Assembly: GCA_029006195.1 (NCBI GenBank) | Contig: JAQXGH010000053.1 | Coordinates: 1 to 51,790 of the forward strand | Reading direction: 5' to 3' | Length of the DNA stretch: 51,790 bases | DNA from: Bacillota bacterium | Lineage (GTDB): Bacteria > Bacillota > Clostridia > Peptostreptococcales > Anaerovoracaceae | Part shown: positions 49,618-51,790 of the stretch, piece by piece | How positions within the stretch are numbered: the first letter of the stretch is position 1 | Layout: each line of letters begins with the position of its first letter | The notes under the pieces: model-generated | Database searches by the model: none | Told to the model about the DNA's origin: nothing | What the model saw: only the letters and a program-made list of their open reading frames with translations | Made by a program: the position numbers and the translations under genes

Positions 49618-50997
49618 ATGAAGTTTATTGGAAGGGAAGAGCAGCTCCAAAAATTAGGAAAGGTTATAAACCGGAATGACATGACGTTGTCTCTAATTTA
49701 TGGGAGACGCCGAGTTGGAAAAAGCGAACTGGTAAAGCAGGCCATAAAAAACTGCGGCGAAAAAAGCATCTATTATGAGTGTAAGCAGGTGGCTCAGGAT
49801 AGCAACGTCAGAGGTTTGAGTGATATTCTATCTGAAACCTTTGATCTTCCAACCTTAGGATACAATGACATGGAGGCTCTTCTGAAATACGTTTTCGAGA
49901 TGTCTAAAAAAGAGAAGATAGTCCTTGTTCTGGATGAATATCCGTATCTTCGTGATTCTGTAAAGGGCATGGATAGCATTTTGCAGTCATTGATTGATTT
50001 GTATAGGGATCATTCCAAACTTACTCTAATCATCCTTGGTTCATATGTAGATATTATGAAATCGCTGCTGGAGCACTCCAATCCATTATACGGCCGTGTT
50101 GACTTGACAATTGATCTGAAGCAGATGGACTATTACGAAGCCTCGCTTTTTTATCCAGGATATTCATCAGAAGACAAGGTAAGGATATACTCTGTATTTG
50201 GCGGAATCCCTTATTACAACAGACTGGTTGATGACTCTATAAGTGTGAAGGATAATATCATAGAGTTAATAGCATCAACTGGAGCAAGGTTGGAAAACGA
50301 AGTATCATTATATCTAAATGCTGAAATATCAAAAATTACAAACGCAAATGAGGTCTTTGAAGCATTAGCACGAGGCTATTCCAGATATAGTGATATATTA
50401 TCGCAATCTCATGTATCGAGTGGCCCAACGTTGGTTGACGTGCTGGAAAAACTGATTCGTATGGAGGTTGTTGAGAAAATAGCGCCTATAAATGACAGCG
50501 GCAACAAGAAAAAAATGGGTTATTATATTACAGACAATCTGTCGCTGTTTTATTATCGGTACATTTTCAGATATTCTTCGCAATTAATGATAATGGATCC
50601 AGATACCTTCTATAAGAAATATATTGAAAAGGACTTTGAAGAAAGTTTCGTTCCACATCAGTTTGAGGCTATCAGCAAGCAATATCTGATTCGTATGAAC
50701 AAAGCAGGCAGAATAGATCCGGTTATAGAGAAGATCGGAAAATACTATTATGATTGCCCTGCTACGCGAACAAATGGCGAGTTTAATGTTGTAACAGAGG
50801 ACGAGAAGGGCTATGTTTTCTATGAAGTAAAGTTTCGTAAAAAACCGATTTCAGATGCTATAATTTATGAGGAAATAGCACAGGTCAATGCTACAGGGCT
50901 TAACTGTTATCGATATGTATTTATATCAAGATCAGAGATAGAGGGCAATCCGAAAGAAAATATTGAGTTCATACAGTTGGATGAATTGTATTTGTAG
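49618..50997 (+). CDS. ATPase_2/DUF234-type ATP-binding protein (459 aa)
   Basis: Residues 1-210 are a STAND-like P-loop ATPase: Walker A IYGRRRVGKSEL (about 26-37) and Walker B IVLVLDEYPYL. A winged-helix region follows (about 250-330). The C-terminal DUF234 part (about 370-450) resembles PD-(D/E)XK nucleases, with EVKFR as the second motif. The first motif reads GEFNVV where an Asp is expected (as in EIDIV), so cleavage activity may be lost. Function is unknown; such genes are common in mobile and accessory DNA. The ATG at 49618 has GAAAGGAA upstream; an in-frame start at 49510 lies upstream of the promoter and is rejected. Confidence 0.82.
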   Translation: MKFIGREEQLQKLGKVINRNDMTLSLIYGRRRVGKSELVKQAIKNCGEKSIYYECKQVAQDSNVRGLSDILSETFDLPTLGYNDMEALLKYVFEMSKKEKIVLVLDEYPYLRDSVKGMDSILQSLIDLYRDHSKLTLIILGSYVDIMKSLLEHSNPLYGRVDLTIDLKQMDYYEASLFYPGYSSEDKVRIYSVFGGIPYYNRLVDDSISVKDNIIELIASTGARLENEVSLYLNAEISKITNANEVFEALARGYSRYSDILSQSHVSSGPTLVDVLEKLIRMEVVEKIAPINDSGNKKKMGYYITDNLSLFYYRYIFRYSSQLMIMDPDTFYKKYIEKDFEESFVPHQFEAISKQYLIRMNKAGRIDPVIEKIGKYYYDCPATRTNGEFNVVTEDEKGYVFYEVKFRKKPISDAIIYEEIAQVNATGLNCYRYVFISRSEIEGNPKENIEFIQLDELYL

Positions 50998-51069
50998 CGT
51001 GGTATGCGTTAAACACAGGACCATATTTCTGCTGTAAATTAGATTAACAAGTAGTATCAAAGACCAGCG

Positions 51070-51090
51070 CACTTGCAACACACTTGCAAC
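51070..51090 (+). repeat. Two tandem CACTTGCAAC sites
   Basis: Exact copies at 51070-51079 and 51081-51090; a third is at 49381-49390. They resemble arm-type integrase binding sites. Confidence 0.7.
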
Positions 51091-51153
51091 ATTGAAATCA
51101 GAAATCCAGTAATTTCAAGAGCTTTCAGTTATCAAAGCGTTAATTCAAACTAC

Positions 51154-51164
51154 CAAAGAGATAA
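51154..51164 (+). repeat. Second copy of the rpsI 3' end core (CAAAGAGATAA)
   Basis: Exact 11-base match to the end of rpsI including its stop codon. In both places a CTCA word follows one base later and a GGAAACC block 22-24 bases later. Confidence 0.6.
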
Positions 51165-51186
51165 TCTCAGAACTGCTGAGGACAAC

Positions 51187-51330
51187 GGAAACCTTGAAAT
51201 TAGTGGGTTTCTGACAGATTGGATAGTTATGAAGATTGCAGATTTTCGGTTTGTTACTAACAAACTGCTGCAGATGTGACTATGTAATTCAGAGATGTAT
51301 TCTATGGAAATAGGATGCATCTCTTTTTTT
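51187..51330 (+). repeat. Diverged repeat, right copy (GGAAACC block to terminator)
   Basis: GGAAACCTTGAAATTAGTGGGTTTCTGA (in part) at 51187-51214, then GTTATGAAGATTGCAG and a terminator hairpin. It mirrors 49316-49452 in order and spacing. Confidence 0.7.
51291..51330 (+). terminator. Intrinsic terminator
   Basis: A 15-bp stem with G-U pairs (AGAGATGTATTCTAT with ATAGGATGCATCTCT, loop GGAA) spans 51291-51324 and is followed by a run of T. It would end the ATPase transcript. Confidence 0.92.
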
Positions 51331-51491
51331 GATTTGAATTTCTTAAATAAGATTTATGGCGTTTACGATTTCATCAATATCAAGCTGCATTTACAGTCCC
51401 TAATGATAATCACGGAAATTGGATGGAAGGCCCCTTCTCAGGAGTGCATGAAATGGAAACAATCTACAGGTGCCTTGTACGAATAAACACA

Positions 51492-51520
51492 TTGACAATC
51501 ATCTATGTAACGAATACAAT
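51492..51520 (+). promoter_or_regulatory. Promoter of the arsR-type gene
   Basis: A perfect TTGACA (51492-51497) and TACAAT (51515-51520) are 17 bases apart. The word ATGTAAC occurs in the spacer (51505-51511) and again across the end of the -10 (51519-51525), a possible operator repeat. Confidence 0.75.
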
Positions 51521-51544
51521 GTAACTGGATAAGGAGAGTTTTGC

Positions 51545-51790
51545 ATGGGTTACAAGGAAGAGGTCAAGTTAATAAAAGCTCTGGCTGATGAAAACAGATT
51601 AGCTATTCTTGAGATGTTGCAGAAAGAAGAAAAGTGCGCGTGCTATATCCTGGAAGAACTTGATATATCACAGCCGACACTGTCTCATCATATGAAGATC
51701 CTTTGCGAGAGCGGGCTTGTGGACAGCTGTAAGGATGGAAAATGGATGCACTATTCTCTTTCGTTTGAGGGCTGCAAGAAACTTAGAGCT
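51545..51790 (+). CDS. ArsR-family metal-sensing repressor, N-terminal part (3' end outside window)
   Basis: Eighty-two codons are visible and the frame is open to the window end. The winged-helix core reads LKALADENRLAILEML-like at the start and LDISQPTLSHHMKILCESGLV in the recognition region (in part). KCACYILEEL has the CxC pair in helix 3 used by arsenic/antimony sensors of the ArsR type. The start has a GGAGAG site. Resistance genes would be expected downstream, outside the window. Confidence 0.85.
   Translation, partial: MGYKEEVKLIKALADENRLAILEMLQKEEKCACYILEELDISQPTLSHHMKILCESGLVDSCKDGKWMHYSLSFEGCKKLRA

Larger units (their letters stand above)
49281..51164 (+). mobile_element. Putative small integrated element (or remnant) at the 3' end of rpsI
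   Basis: The last 11 bases of rpsI (CAAAGAGATAA, 49281-49291) recur at 51154-51164. Inside the two copies lie three exact copies of CACTTGCAAC (49381-49390, 51070-51079, 51081-51090), placed 90-100 bases inside the left end and 64-84 bases inside the right end. This is the layout of core and arm-type sites of tyrosine recombinases. The only gene inside is an ATPase of the DUF234 type, with an AT-richer composition than its neighbours. No integrase is present, so it would be a defective or trans-mobilised element. The 3' end of rpsI is, from memory, a known integration site of streptococcal ICEs; that comparison was not checked. Confidence 0.5.
50998..51544. other. Gene-free stretch after the ATPase, with repeats and a terminator
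   Basis: Two short open frames here (51073-51279 and 51295-51486) lack ribosome binding sites and run through a hairpin, so they are not called. The stretch contains two CACTTGCAAC sites, the second CAAAGAGATAA copy, the right GGAAACC repeat, a terminator and the arsR promoter. Between 51345 and 51487 one frame reads like a decayed protein (for example TVPNDNHGNWMEGPFSG); I cannot assign it. Confidence 0.5.

Noticed and set aside
51073-51486. Two short forward open frames between the ATPase and arsR genes
   Set aside because: Neither has a ribosome binding site; the first crosses repeat blocks and the second runs through a terminator hairpin.

Overview
The window looks like a chromosomal segment of a low-to-mid GC, Gram-positive anaerobe of the Bacillota, class Clostridia. 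This rests on AGGAGG-type ribosome binding sites, TTGACA/TATAAT promoters, intrinsic terminators, a class-I c-di-GMP riboswitch, Gram-positive surface proteins and Clostridia-type housekeeping clusters. The Anaerovoracaceae/Family XIII (Mogibacterium or Eubacterium-like oral or gut bacteria) would fit, but that placement is inference. No rRNA, tRNA or CRISPR array was recognised.

Layout. (1) 1-970: the 3' end of an Rpn-type nuclease gene with an in-frame 24-bp tandem repeat, a terminator, and an unexplained leader region. (2) 972-20167: a surface-protein region. A 3481-residue MBG-repeat protein has a transmembrane anchor instead of a sorting signal and is followed by two tiny one-helix membrane proteins. 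Next come a signal peptidase I and a 2483-residue Cna-B/SpaA-type protein with a KPKTGD sorting signal. The latter is preceded by a c-di-GMP-I riboswitch whose 3' end overlaps a terminator. (3) 20337-24890: rho, a DUF1385 membrane protein, prmC and a DUF362/ferredoxin protein. (4) 25057-31073: an orphan PD-(D/E)XK-like protein, a TetR regulator with its MFS exporter, ilvE, and a PNPOx-family protein divergent from a MocR regulator with a clear operator. (5) 31190-35452: rpmE, a YycJ-type metallo-hydrolase, rlmH, an RNase H, a SGNH hydrolase with an ArsR regulator, and birA. (6) 35676-41570: a LysR regulator, a heterodimeric ABC exporter with a mini-ORF leader, a membrane protein with a Pro-Glu repeat, and a hotdog thioesterase. 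(7) 41727-45644: prfA, sua5/tsaC, rpiB and tyrS. (8) 45694-48219: a divergent two-component system. (9) 48447-49291: rplM-rpsI. (10) 49281-51790: what looks like a small integrated element at the 3' end of rpsI, carrying an ATPase gene and bounded by repeats, then the start of an ArsR-type regulator cut by the window edge.

How it fits together. The surface region reads as an adhesion module: c-di-GMP probably gates the second giant protein, and a local signal peptidase lies between the two. The three consecutive genes at 972-11854 share one C-terminal plan (cysteine at the outer membrane face, one helix, charged cytoplasmic tail) and are the best candidate for an undescribed membrane complex. 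The translation genes rho, DUF1385, prmC, rpmE, prfA, sua5 and rpiB are usually clustered in Bacillota; here they are split by about 17 kb of unrelated genes. The second notable signal is the repeat structure at rpsI, with att-like and arm-like repeats but no integrase.
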